Origin: Actinomycetota bacterium
Lineage (GTDB): Bacteria; Actinomycetota; Thermoleophilia; Gaiellales; Gaiellaceae
DNA: 44,285 nt
Reading direction: 5' to 3'
NCBI GenBank assembly: GCA_003161615.1
Contig: PMOB01000030.1
Span: forward strand, 35,794 to 80,078
The stretch's first letter is position 1. Each line of letters opens with the position of its first letter. A program made the translations under genes and the position numbers. The notes under the pieces were generated by a model. That model saw only the letters and a list, made by a program, of their open reading frames with translations. It searched no databases and was not told the DNA's origin. This document shows positions 19,347 through 32,597 of the stretch, one piece after another.

Positions 19347-19442
19347 ATGGATGTTTCGAAGGAGCAGGCGCGGTGAGCCCTGCGATGTGGACAAGCGAGG
19401 GTGCGAGCTAACCCGCAGCGCGTTGTGCGCGGCGGGTTTTTT
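19347..19442 (+). ncRNA. Attenuator-like leader RNA before the 55-residue gene
   Basis: About 95 bases with a hairpin GCAGG/CCTGC (19364-19383), a linker, and an intrinsic terminator. GGGT (19399-19402) can pair with ACCC (19411-19414), which is the left arm of the terminator, so a competing antiterminator fold is available. A 9-codon frame, MDVSKEQAR then TGA, begins at 19347. I could not match it to the T-box, fluoride, ZTP, glycine, guanidine or c-di-GMP consensus features I know. It could also be a free-standing small RNA ending at the terminator. Confidence 0.5.
19410..19442 (+). terminator. Intrinsic terminator within the leader
   Basis: AACCCGC pairs with GCGGGTT, and an inner GCGC/GCGC stem closes the loop GTTGT; six T residues (19437-19442) follow. 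It is the only textbook rho-independent terminator I found in the window. It lies just ahead of the ribosome binding site of the 55-residue gene, not behind a gene. Confidence 0.85.
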
Positions 19443-19466
19443 CGTTCCAGGGAGGAGTCTCAGTAG

Positions 19467-19634
19467 ATGGCGAATCACCTCACGCCCGAAGAACTGTCGA
19501 AGGAGCTTGGCCTCGATCGGCAGGAGGTGATCCGGGTTTGTGTGGAAGAAGGCGTGCCGATCTATCAGGGGAAGATCGACAAGTACCTCTTCCAAGCGCA
19601 GCTGCAAGCGACAGGGGCGCAGGCGCAGGCCTGA
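19467..19634 (+). CDS. Small HTH-like protein of 55 residues
   Basis: ATG 19467 with a strong GGGAGGAG ribosome binding site (19450-19458), stop TGA at 19632-19634. The protein begins MANHLTPEELSKELGLDRQE and continues VIRVCVEEGVPIYQGKID, ending in a Gln/Ala-rich tail. The first ~40 residues look like a helix-turn-helix of the kind in MerR- or excisionase-like small proteins (LTPEELSKELGLDRQEVIR, then a short wing VPIYQGKI). I cannot name a family. It sits behind the attenuator-like leader and converges on ku with an 18-base gap. Confidence 0.75.
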   Translation: MANHLTPEELSKELGLDRQEVIRVCVEEGVPIYQGKIDKYLFQAQLQATGAQAQA

Positions 19635-19652
19635 CGAACCGATTCCGCGCGC

Positions 19653-20519
19653 CTACGCGCTCTTGCGCGCGGGCGCCTTGCGAGACCGGGAGCCGCCCTT
19701 CGAGGCGGCTTTCCCGTTGGAGGAGTCGTTCTGCGCGGTGCGCTTGCCCTGCACGTCGGCGACGCTCTGGCGCAGCGCCTCCATCAGATCGATGACCGGC
19801 GTCTCGGCGACGGGCTGCGGCGCGACGATCTCCTGGCCCGCGAGCTTGGCCTCGAGCATCTGCTTGAGATCCTCGCGGTAGTCGTTGGCGAAGTCCTCGG
19901 GCGTCCATTCGCCGGAGAGGCTCGAGATGACCTGCCCGGCGAGCTGGAGCTCAGCCTCCTGCACCGCGGTCGCGCTGACGACCTCCTCGATCTCCTGCTT
20001 CGAGCGGACGTCCTCGGCGAAGAAGAGCGTCTCGAGCAGGAGGGTGCCGTTCCGCGCCCGGATCAGGCAGAGGTTCTCCTTGCCCCAGAGCACGAACTTG
20101 CCGACCGCCGCCATGCCCGACTCCTCCATCGCCCGGAGCAGCAGGACATAGGGCTTCCGCTGTGCCTCGGCCTCGGCCGGCGCGAGGTAGTACGTGCGGT
20201 CGAAGAAGACGGGGTCGACGTCCTCGACCCGGACGAAGCGGAGGATCCCGATCGACTGAGAGCGCTGCAGCGCGACGGCTTCGAGGTCGGACTCTTCGAC
20301 GAGGACGTACTGGCCCTTCGCGAACTCCCAGCCCTTGACGAGCTCGTCGGGCTCGACGTCGCGCTCGTGCACCGGGCACCACCGCTTCTGCTTGATCGGC
20401 GTGCCGCACTCGCGATGCAGGGTGCGGAAGGACACATCCTGCCGTTGGGTCGCCAAAGCGAGCCCCACAGGGATGTTGACGAGCCCGAAGCTGATCGATC
20501 CGTTCCAGATCGTGCGCAT
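19653..20519 (-). CDS. ku: Non-homologous end-joining protein Ku
   Basis: 288 residues, typical bacterial Ku. It starts MRTIWNGSISFGLVNIPVGL, includes FRTLHRECGTPIKQKRWCPV, VLVEESDLEAVALQRSQSI, FFDRTYYLAPAE and VLLLRAMEESGMAAVGKFVL, and ends with a Lys/Arg/Ser-rich tail (GSRSRKAPARKSA). The homodimer rings broken DNA ends and recruits LigD. No ligD is nearby in this window. The basic C-terminal tail, seen in other actinobacterial Ku proteins, aids DNA binding. Confidence 0.97.
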   Translation of the reverse strand: MRTIWNGSISFGLVNIPVGLALATQRQDVSFRTLHRECGTPIKQKRWCPVHERDVEPDELVKGWEFAKGQYVLVEESDLEAVALQRSQSIGILRFVRVEDVDPVFFDRTYYLAPAEAEAQRKPYVLLLRAMEESGMAAVGKFVLWGKENLCLIRARNGTLLLETLFFAEDVRSKQEIEEVVSATAVQEAELQLAGQVISSLSGEWTPEDFANDYREDLKQMLEAKLAGQEIVAPQPVAETPVIDLMEALRQSVADVQGKRTAQNDSSNGKAASKGGSRSRKAPARKSA

Positions 20520-20561
20520 GGGGAGGGCGAATTCTAGTCAGAGACGAGTTCTCCTCTGGCT

Positions 20562-20567
20562 TACGAT
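20562..20567 (+). promoter_or_regulatory. -10 element (TACGAT) for a leaderless acyl-CoA synthetase mRNA
   Basis: TGGCTTACGATGGG: the hexamer ends 6 bases before the ATG, so transcription should start at or within a base or two of the start codon. The identical hexamer and spacing occur at the HAD phosphatase gene. Confidence 0.5.
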
Positions 20568-20573
20568 GGGGTG

Positions 20574-22262
20574 ATGGAGCGACTCACAGCGCCCGAGCTC
20601 TGGCGCGACGCCATCCGCGACGCGCCGGCTTCGCCTGCCTACCTCGAGGAGGGGCCGGAGGGCTGGCGCCCGGTCTCGTGGGACGAGGCGGCCGAGCGCA
20701 TCGACTCGCTGGCGCACGGACTGCTCGCGCACGGCGTCCGCCACGGCGACTGCGTCGCCGTCCTCTCGCGCACGAGCGTCGACTGGATCCTGCTCGACTG
20801 GGCGATCATGTCGATCGGCGCCGTCGTCGTCGGCCTCTATCCGACGAGCACGGCGACGGAGTGCGCCTACGTGCTCGAGCACGCCGAGGCGGTGCTCGCC
20901 TTCGCCGAGGACGACGAGCAGACCCGCAAGCTCGTCTCCGTGCGTGGCTCGCTGCCGGCGCTGCGGGAGATCATGCCGTTCGAGCTGCTGGACAAGCTCG
21001 AGGCCGAAGGACGCGCCTCCCGCCACCTCCGGCCCGAGCCGGTGGAAGAGGACGACCTCGCGACGCTCATCTACACGTCCGGCACGACCGGTCCGCCGAA
21101 GGGCTGCATGCTCACGCACCGCAACCTCGTCACCGCGGCGACGAAGGTGCGCGAGACGCTCGAGCATCCCGGCGATGTCGTCCTTCTCTTCCTGCCGATG
21201 GCGCACAGCTACGCGCGGCTCGCCCACCAGGCGGCGAGCAATCGCGGCGCGACGGTCGCCGCCGTCGCGGACGTGGCGCGCGTGCCCGAGGCGCTGGGAG
21301 CGGTGCACCCCGCGATCCTGCCGGCGGTGCCGCGCGTCTACGAGAAGATCCACGCCAACACGCTCGGCGAGATCGAGCGGGCCACCGGCTTGCGACGCCG
21401 GATCGGCCTGTGGGCACTCGGCGTCGGCACGCGCGTCAGCCGCGTTCGCCGCGAGGGCGGGCGGGTGTGGCCGTGGCTCGCGCTCCAGCACCGGGTCGCG
21501 GACAAGCTCGTCTTCGCCAAGGTGCGCGAACGGCTTGGCGGCCGGCTCCGGCTCGGCATCTCGGGCGCTGCGCCGCTGTCCGTCGACGTGATGGAGTTCT
21601 TCCACGCGCTCGGCGTCCCGGTGCTCGAGGGCTATGGACTGACGGAGACGGCGAGCTCGGCCACGGTCAACGATCCGGCCGACTTCCGGATCGGCACAGT
21701 CGGCCGGCCCGTCGACGACGCGGAGGTCAAGCTCGCAGACGATGGCGAGATCCTGATCCGGAGCGATGCGGTCTTCGCCGGCTACTACAAGGATCCGGAG
21801 GCGACAGCCGACGTCCTGTCCGAGGACGGCTGGTTCCGCACCGGCGACGTCGGCGAGATCGACGCAGAGGGCTTCCTCCGCATCACCGACCGCAAGAAGG
21901 ATCTGATCATCACCGCGGGCGGCAAGAACATCGCGCCGCAGAACCTCGAGAACGCGCTCAAGTCGTCCCGGTTCGTGTCACAGGCGATCGTCGTCGGCGA
22001 CCGCCGGCCCTACGTGACTGCGCTGCTGACGCTCGACGAGGTGGAGGTCGGCGCGAGCGGCCGCGAGCCGCGGGAGATCGCTCAGGAGATCGTCGACGAG
22101 GTCAACAGCGACCGCGTCCGCGTCGAGCAGATCAAGAAGTTCCTCATCGTTCCGCGGGAGTTCTCCCAGGAGGAAGGCGAGGTGACGCCGACGCTCAAGC
22201 TGCGCCGCCGCGTCATCCACGAGCATTTCGCCGCGGAGATCGAAGATCTCTACGCGGGGTAG
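20574..22262 (+). CDS. AMP-forming long-chain acyl-CoA synthetase (FadD15-like)
   Basis: 562 residues, ANL superfamily. The P-loop is YTSGTTGPPKGCMLTHRN; later motifs are GYGLTETAS, DGWFRTGDVGEID and ITDRKKDLIITAGGKNIAP, with the C-terminal lysine region TPTLKLRRRVIHEHF. The arrangement with GGKNIAPQNLE fits long-chain fatty acid:CoA ligases. It activates fatty acids through an acyl-adenylate. A TACGAT hexamer ends 6 bases before ATG 20574 and no Shine-Dalgarno exists, suggesting a leaderless mRNA; a GTG lies one codon earlier. It is divergent from ku. Confidence 0.93.
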   Translation: MERLTAPELWRDAIRDAPASPAYLEEGPEGWRPVSWDEAAERIDSLAHGLLAHGVRHGDCVAVLSRTSVDWILLDWAIMSIGAVVVGLYPTSTATECAYVLEHAEAVLAFAEDDEQTRKLVSVRGSLPALREIMPFELLDKLEAEGRASRHLRPEPVEEDDLATLIYTSGTTGPPKGCMLTHRNLVTAATKVRETLEHPGDVVLLFLPMAHSYARLAHQAASNRGATVAAVADVARVPEALGAVHPAILPAVPRVYEKIHANTLGEIERATGLRRRIGLWALGVGTRVSRVRREGGRVWPWLALQHRVADKLVFAKVRERLGGRLRLGISGAAPLSVDVMEFFHALGVPVLEGYGLTETASSATVNDPADFRIGTVGRPVDDAEVKLADDGEILIRSDAVFAGYYKDPEATADVLSEDGWFRTGDVGEIDAEGFLRITDRKKDLIITAGGKNIAPQNLENALKSSRFVSQAIVVGDRRPYVTALLTLDEVEVGASGREPREIAQEIVDEVNSDRVRVEQIKKFLIVPREFSQEEGEVTPTLKLRRRVIHEHFAAEIEDLYAG

Positions 22263-22265
22263 CGC

Positions 22266-23357
22266 CTAGCCGAGGATCCGCTTCGCGCCGACGTACTCGG
22301 AGGAGTACCAGCCGCTCAAGCGGTCGATGCTGACGACGGTGCCGGTGTGCGGCGCGTGGATGAACTCGCCGTTGCCGATGTAGATCCCGACGTGGCCGAG
22401 TCCGTCGAAGAAGACAAGGTCTCCCGGCTCGAGCTGGCTCCGCGCCACCGAGACGGCGTTGGGGTAGTCCCACTGCGCGACCGTGTAGTGCGGGAGCGAG
22501 ACGCCGACCTGCGCGTAGACGTACATCACGAGACCGGAGCAGTCGAACCCCGCCGGGCTCGCTCCGCCCCAGACGTACTGGACGCCGAGGTACTGCATGG
22601 CGATGGAGACGACCTGGCTGTAGCGCTCCGGCCCGACGCTGCTGCCGGCGCCGATGGGGTCGAAACCACCGAGCCGCGACGTCGTCTGCTGCGCCTGGGC
22701 CGCAGCCTCGGCGCGACGAGCCGCCGCGAGCTGAGCCGCGCGCTGCGCAGCCTCGATCTGGTTGATCTCCCCGCGAACCGAGTTATAGAGACGCTGCTCC
22801 GTGGCCAGCCGGGCGCCGATGCTGCGCTTGGCGGCCGCGCGCACCGAAACGAGCCGCCTCTCGGCGACACGGGCGTGCCGGAGAACCTGCCGGTGCCGGA
22901 CGATCGCGTGCTGGTACGAGATCACCTGACGGATCAGGGTCGAATCCTGCGTCGTGACGCTGTTCACCGTCTCGAGGCGGGAGACGAGGTCGTCGATGCT
23001 CTGCGCGCCGAGGATCACCGCGAGCGACGACTGCTGCTCGCCCTGGGAGGTGTAGATCTCGACGAGGCGGCGGGCGAGCACGTGCTGCGCGCGGACGAAG
23101 TTGGCGCGCGCAACGCCAAGCGCCTGCTTGTTGTCGGCGAGCTGGCGCTCGACGTGTTGCAGCTTCTGAGTGGCGAGCTGATAGCGGTTGTTCGCCTGCT
23201 GCGCGCTCGCATCAAGCTGCTGCAGCTCACCGAGGACGCGCTGCGCCTCGGCCCGTTTGGCCGATAGCGAAGGTCCGGCATGCGCCGCCGCAACCGCGAC
23301 GCAGCAGAGACCCGCTAACAGCGCCGAAACCGCTACCTGCCGCTTCAGCGCCCGGAT
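22266..23357 (-). CDS. Secreted NlpC/P60 peptidase with CwlO/PcsB-like coiled coil
   Basis: A signal peptide (KRQVAVSALLAGLCCVAVAA) is followed by a coiled-coil region (residues ~30-210) and an NlpC/P60 domain with catalytic Cys in PAGFDCSGLVMYVYAQVG and His in LGHVGIYIGNGEFIHAP. Such D,L-endopeptidases cut peptidoglycan stem peptides. The frame has no ATG, GTG or TTG ahead of the signal peptide. I place the start at ATC 23357, 5 bases after GGAGG (23363-23367); CTG 23348 gives MKRQVAVSALLAG but lies 14 bases from that site. The first GTG (23081) would remove the signal peptide. It is divergent from the 3D-domain gene and converges on the acyl-CoA synthetase gene. Confidence 0.85.
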   Translation of the reverse strand: MRALKRQVAVSALLAGLCCVAVAAAHAGPSLSAKRAEAQRVLGELQQLDASAQQANNRYQLATQKLQHVERQLADNKQALGVARANFVRAQHVLARRLVEIYTSQGEQQSSLAVILGAQSIDDLVSRLETVNSVTTQDSTLIRQVISYQHAIVRHRQVLRHARVAERRLVSVRAAAKRSIGARLATEQRLYNSVRGEINQIEAAQRAAQLAAARRAEAAAQAQQTTSRLGGFDPIGAGSSVGPERYSQVVSIAMQYLGVQYVWGGASPAGFDCSGLVMYVYAQVGVSLPHYTVAQWDYPNAVSVARSQLEPGDLVFFDGLGHVGIYIGNGEFIHAPHTGTVVSIDRLSGWYSSEYVGAKRILG

Positions 23358-23520
23358 GACGTCCTCCGGACCGTCACAAGGTCATGACGCTAACAGCGAT
23401 CTCGGATGCCCGCAACAGGGAACCGTCATCGAAAATCCTGCAATTTGGCATAAAGGCGGTCCCATCCGGACCCGGAACGTAGCGCACAAACTCCGACCTT
23501 CCGTTACGGTCCTCCCCCTC

Positions 23521-24498
23521 GTGCCCGGTCGGATCAGATCACGGACGGGGAAGCTCGCCGGCCTCGCGGTACCCGTCGCGCTCCTCGCCGCCTCGGCTGC
23601 AGTCGCCGCGCGAGGCGCCGCGCAGGCACCCGCGACGAAGCATGTCGGCAGCCGCGTCCAACACGCGCTGCTCGGCCTCTACGCCCTCGACAGCCGCTTT
23701 CGGGCGGCGCACGCCCGGGTGGCGGACCTCGAGAACGCGACCGTGAGCCTCCGGCGGCAGAGGAGCTCGCTCCGGCAGGAGCTCGGCGCCGCGCACTCGA
23801 CGCTCGTGGTCTCGCAGCGCGAGCTGGCGATCCGCCTGCGCGACGTCTACGAGCAGGAGAACGTCGATCCGCTGGCGATCGTCTTCGCCGCCGGCTCGCT
23901 CGGGAAAGGGCTGCGCAAGCTCGACGACCTGAAGCGAATCGCCGACGAGAGCCGCCAGGTCGCCACGGTCACCCGCAACGCACGAGTCCGGCTCCTCGAC
24001 GCGCGGCAGACCATGGCCGTGGACGCACGCCGGCTTGCGCGCTCGCTCCGCGCCGCGCGCGCCGCGGAAGGGAGCCTCGCGAGCGCCGTTGCCTCCCGGA
24101 CGTCCTACATCTCCTCTCTGCGCCGGCAGGTCAGCCGGGCGCAGACGCAGACGATCGTCGCCGGCGCGCATGCCGCTGTACAGAAGTCGCGGACGCTCCA
24201 ACCGCCGACGCCGCCCATCAAGCCGCCGCCCGCCGGAGGCCGCAAGCTGACGGTCAGCGCGACCTGCTACATCCTGAAAGGCACAACCGCGACCGGGATG
24301 CCCGTCGGCAAGGGCGTCGTCGCCGTCGATCCCCGCGTGATCCCGCTCGGGTCGAAGCTCTACATCCCCGGCTATGGCCCGGGCGTTGCGGCCGATGTCG
24401 GTGGCGGGATCAAAGGAGCGATCATCGACCTCTGGTACCCGTCGTACGCGCAGTGCGCCACGTGGGGACGCCGCACCGTCACGATCACCGTGTACTGA
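23521..24498 (+). CDS. Secreted 3D-domain protein with CwlO/PcsB-like coiled coil
   Basis: 325 residues from GTG 23521. The signal peptide (LAGLAVPVALLAASAAVAA) is followed by a coiled coil (residues ~40-225), a Pro-rich linker (PPTPPIKPPPAGG) and a C-terminal 3D (Asp-Asp-Asp) domain: VSATCYILKGTTATG, GVVAVDPRVIPLGSKLYIPG, AADVGGGIKGAIIDLWY. 3D domains are double-psi beta barrels related to lytic transglycosylases (MltA) and resuscitation-promoting wall hydrolases. TACGGT ends 10 bases before the GTG and there is no ribosome binding site. It shares its coiled-coil pattern with the divergent NlpC/P60 protein. The 163-base gap between the two starts shows nothing else I can name. Confidence 0.85.
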   Translation: MPGRIRSRTGKLAGLAVPVALLAASAAVAARGAAQAPATKHVGSRVQHALLGLYALDSRFRAAHARVADLENATVSLRRQRSSLRQELGAAHSTLVVSQRELAIRLRDVYEQENVDPLAIVFAAGSLGKGLRKLDDLKRIADESRQVATVTRNARVRLLDARQTMAVDARRLARSLRAARAAEGSLASAVASRTSYISSLRRQVSRAQTQTIVAGAHAAVQKSRTLQPPTPPIKPPPAGGRKLTVSATCYILKGTTATGMPVGKGVVAVDPRVIPLGSKLYIPGYGPGVAADVGGGIKGAIIDLWYPSYAQCATWGRRTVTITVY

Positions 24499-24508
24499 GC
24501 TTCACGTC

Positions 24509-24528
24509 AGACGGCGAAGAAGCCGTCT
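24509..24528 (+). other. Small hairpin between the 3D gene and the response regulator
   Basis: AGACGGC and GCCGTCT pair around GAAGAA, 11 bases after the 3D gene stop. It lacks a T tract and runs directly into the TACACT promoter of the next gene. Confidence 0.35.
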
Positions 24529-24533
24529 ACACT
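24528..24533 (+). promoter_or_regulatory. -10 element (TACACT) for the response regulator
   Basis: GTCTACACTGAG lies 24 bases before the GTG start, leaving space for the GGAAGGGGG ribosome binding site. It shares TACACTG with the tRNA-Ala, rsfS and rplU elements. Confidence 0.5.
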
Positions 24534-24557
24534 GAGCCGTTCGGAAGGGGGTACGCG

Positions 24558-25241
24558 GTGACTCAGGTCATCGAGACTGCTGAGGAGCGTCAAACCGACA
24601 CGCTGCGCGTGCTCCTCGTCGACGACCACGACCTCTTCCGCACCGGCCTCCGCAACCTCTTGGAGGAGCAGGGCCTCGAGATCGTCGGCGAGGCCGCGAC
24701 CGGCTCGGAGGCCGTTGCGCACGTCCGCGAGCTCGCGCCCGACGTCGTAGTGATGGACCTCAACATGCCGTCGATGGGCGGAGTCGAGGCCACCCGCCAC
24801 ATCGCCGAGGTCGCACCGCTGACACGCGTCGTGATGCTGACAATCTCGGACGAGGACAGCGACGTGACCGACGCGATCCTCGCCGGCGCATGCGGCTACC
24901 TCCTCAAGAACGCCTCGATCCACGATCTCGTCAACGGCATCCAGGCGGCGGCGCGCGGCGAGGCGCTCATCTCCCCCAACATCGCCGGCAAGGTGCTGCA
25001 GCGGATCCGCGCCACGAGCGCTCAGCCGGAGATCGAGAAACTGATCCGCACCGAGCTCTCCGAGCGGGAGATCGAGGTGCTGAAGCTGATCGCGAACGGC
25101 AAGGACAACGCCGTCATCGCAGCCGAGCTCCACATCAGCCCAAAGACGGTCAAGAACCACATCTCGAACATCCTCATGAAGCTCCAGATCGACAACCGCA
25201 TCCAGGCGGCCGTCTACGCCGTGCGGAGCGGAATCGTCTAG
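24558..25241 (+). CDS. NarL/LuxR-family response regulator
   Basis: 227 residues. The receiver domain (LRVLLVDDHDLFRTGLRNLL, phospho-acceptor aspartate in VVVMDLNMPSMGG, VMLTISDED, YLLKNASIHDLV) is followed by a LuxR-type helix-turn-helix (LSEREIEVLKLIANGKDN, ISPKTVKNHISNILMKL). The start is GTG 24558 with GGAAGGGGG upstream. It is phosphorylated by a histidine kinase and binds DNA as a dimer. No kinase gene is adjacent, so the partner is encoded elsewhere. Position between cell-wall genes suggests but does not prove an envelope role. Its TAG is in a CTAG shared with the convergent small gene. Confidence 0.95.
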   Translation: MTQVIETAEERQTDTLRVLLVDDHDLFRTGLRNLLEEQGLEIVGEAATGSEAVAHVRELAPDVVVMDLNMPSMGGVEATRHIAEVAPLTRVVMLTISDEDSDVTDAILAGACGYLLKNASIHDLVNGIQAAARGEALISPNIAGKVLQRIRATSAQPEIEKLIRTELSEREIEVLKLIANGKDNAVIAAELHISPKTVKNHISNILMKLQIDNRIQAAVYAVRSGIV

Positions 25242-25492
25242 GACGCTTTCGAGCGCGCGCTGCTCCGCTGCGAGCGAGCGCGCTCCTGCAGCGTTTGCAG
25301 GAGCGGCCGCAGGCGGGCGAGCTCAGCGTCGACCTCACGGAGTCGACGATCGATCCGCAGCCGCTCGGCCTCGAGCGCGAGCGCCTTGGCGTAGCCGTCG
25401 GTGAGCCGTCGCTCGAGGATGGACAGGGTCGGAGCCTCCGTGCCGTTCTCGGGCAGGGTGAGGAGTTCCGCGATCTCGTCCTGCAGCGGCAT
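25238..25492 (-). CDS. Small coiled-coil protein, 84 residues
   Basis: I do not recognise a family. The protein starts MPLQDEIAELLTL and is a single predicted coiled coil with strong heptad character (LALEAERLRIDRRLREVDAE, LARLRPLLQTLQERA), ending in a Ser/Arg-rich tail. The ATG at 25492 has no Shine-Dalgarno, but GATAAT (25500-25505) ends 7 bases upstream, fitting a leaderless mRNA. It shares its stop palindrome CTAG with the response regulator. A structural or adaptor role is only a guess. Confidence 0.68.
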   Translation of the reverse strand: MPLQDEIAELLTLPENGTEAPTLSILERRLTDGYAKALALEAERLRIDRRLREVDAELARLRPLLQTLQERARSQRSSARSKAS

Positions 25493-25598
25493 AGATGGGA
25501 TTATCGAAGCCCCGTCGCTGCGCCGGAATGGGCCGCGCGACCCATCTTCGACCGCGGAGCGGCCCACCGCGCTTGACGTTTCGGGCCTTGCTTGAAAA

Positions 25599-31804
<6,206 letters not shown>

Positions 31805-31808
<4 letters not shown>

Positions 31809-32518
31809 TAGGCGACTGAAACGAGATACAGCCCCCACGGCGGCGCGGTCACGCCCGCCTCGGCGCGGGAGCGCCCGTCGAGCAAGGCGGGAATCGACGC
31901 CGGCGCCTCGAGCATCGTCCCGACGAGGCTCCGGACCATGTGGCGGAGGTAGCTGTCAGCCGTGATCTCGAAGTCGAGGTGGTCGCCGCGGCGGATCCAC
32001 TCCGCTTGCCCCACGGTGCGGACGAAGACCTGGTGGTTCGTCTGCGTGGGCGTGAACGCAGGGAAGTCGTGCTTGCCGACGACCGCCGTGGCCGCCGCGC
32101 CGAGCGCCTCCTCGTCGAGCGGCCGGGGAACCCACAAGCTTCGCCGCAGCTCGAACGGCGACGCCTCCGCCCGCGTAAAGAGGCGGTAGCGGTAGCTGCG
32201 CGAGCGGGCCGAGTGGCGCGCGTGGAAGTCCGGCGACGTCTCCGCTGCCGAGATCACGCTGATCTCGTCCGGCAGCCGCGGGTTGAGCGCAGCGGCAGCT
32301 CGCTCCGGCGGTGGTCCGCCCTCGACGTCGACGGAGACGACCTGGCCCAAGGCGTGGACGCCGGCGTCGGTGCGCCCGGCGACTGCGAGTTTCTCCACCG
32401 AGGCGAACGTCTCGCCGAGCGCCTTCCGCAACGCTGCCTCGATCGTCGGCAAACCGGGCTGCGCCGCCCAGCCGTTGAAGGGCGTGCCGTCGTACTCGAG
32501 CGTCAAGATGAGGCGCAC
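31805..32518 (-). CDS. truA: tRNA pseudouridine synthase A
   Basis: 237 residues from GTG 32518 (MRLILTLEYDGTPFNGW); a GTG at 32536 would add six residues but would lie inside a palindrome. The catalytic aspartate is in VAGRTDAGVHALGQVV. Other family blocks are HARHSARSRSYRYRL, FPAFTPTQTNHQVFVRTV and SYLRHMVRSLVGTML. It makes pseudouridine at positions 38-40 of tRNA anticodon arms. The gene is usually just downstream of rplQ; here a transporter gene on the other strand separates them. Confidence 0.96.
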
Positions 32519-32547
32519 GTCAGGCCGCCCTGACACTATTTGTCAGG
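32519..32547. promoter_or_regulatory. Overlapping palindromes between truA and the VIT-type transporter
   Basis: GTCAGG (32519), CCTGAC (32529) and GTCAGG (32542) alternate in orientation. This gives CCTGACACTATTTGTCAGG, a 7-bp inverted repeat with a 5-base gap, and an adjoining GTCAGGCCGCCCTGAC. A related CCTGAT is at 32579. The placement just ahead of both divergent genes fits an operator. The binding protein is unknown. Confidence 0.5.
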
Positions 32548-32583
32548 TTTGCCTTATGCTCTATTAACTTGCACAATGCCTGA

Positions 32584-32589
32584 TACACT
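32584..32589 (+). promoter_or_regulatory. Extended -10 (TGATACACT) for the VIT-type transporter
   Basis: TGaTACACT ends 8 bases before ATG 32598, so the mRNA should be leaderless or nearly so. The palindromic half-sites lie in the expected -35 to -70 zone. Confidence 0.5.
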
Positions 32590-32597
32590 CTAAACCG

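Noticed and set aside
19347-19442. A T-box leader or the small SRP RNA in the attenuator-like region.
   Set aside because: There is no T-box bulge sequence or specifier loop, and no GGAAG-type SRP tetraloop domain; the length is also too short for a T-box.
23358-23520. A c-di-AMP (ydaO) riboswitch upstream of the NlpC/P60 gene, as is common in actinobacteria.
   Set aside because: I looked for the conserved ydaO blocks on both strands and did not find them; the gap is also short for that riboswitch.
24558-25241. A complete two-component system with the response regulator.
   Set aside because: No histidine kinase frame is found on either side; the neighbours are a 3D-domain protein and an 84-residue coiled-coil protein.
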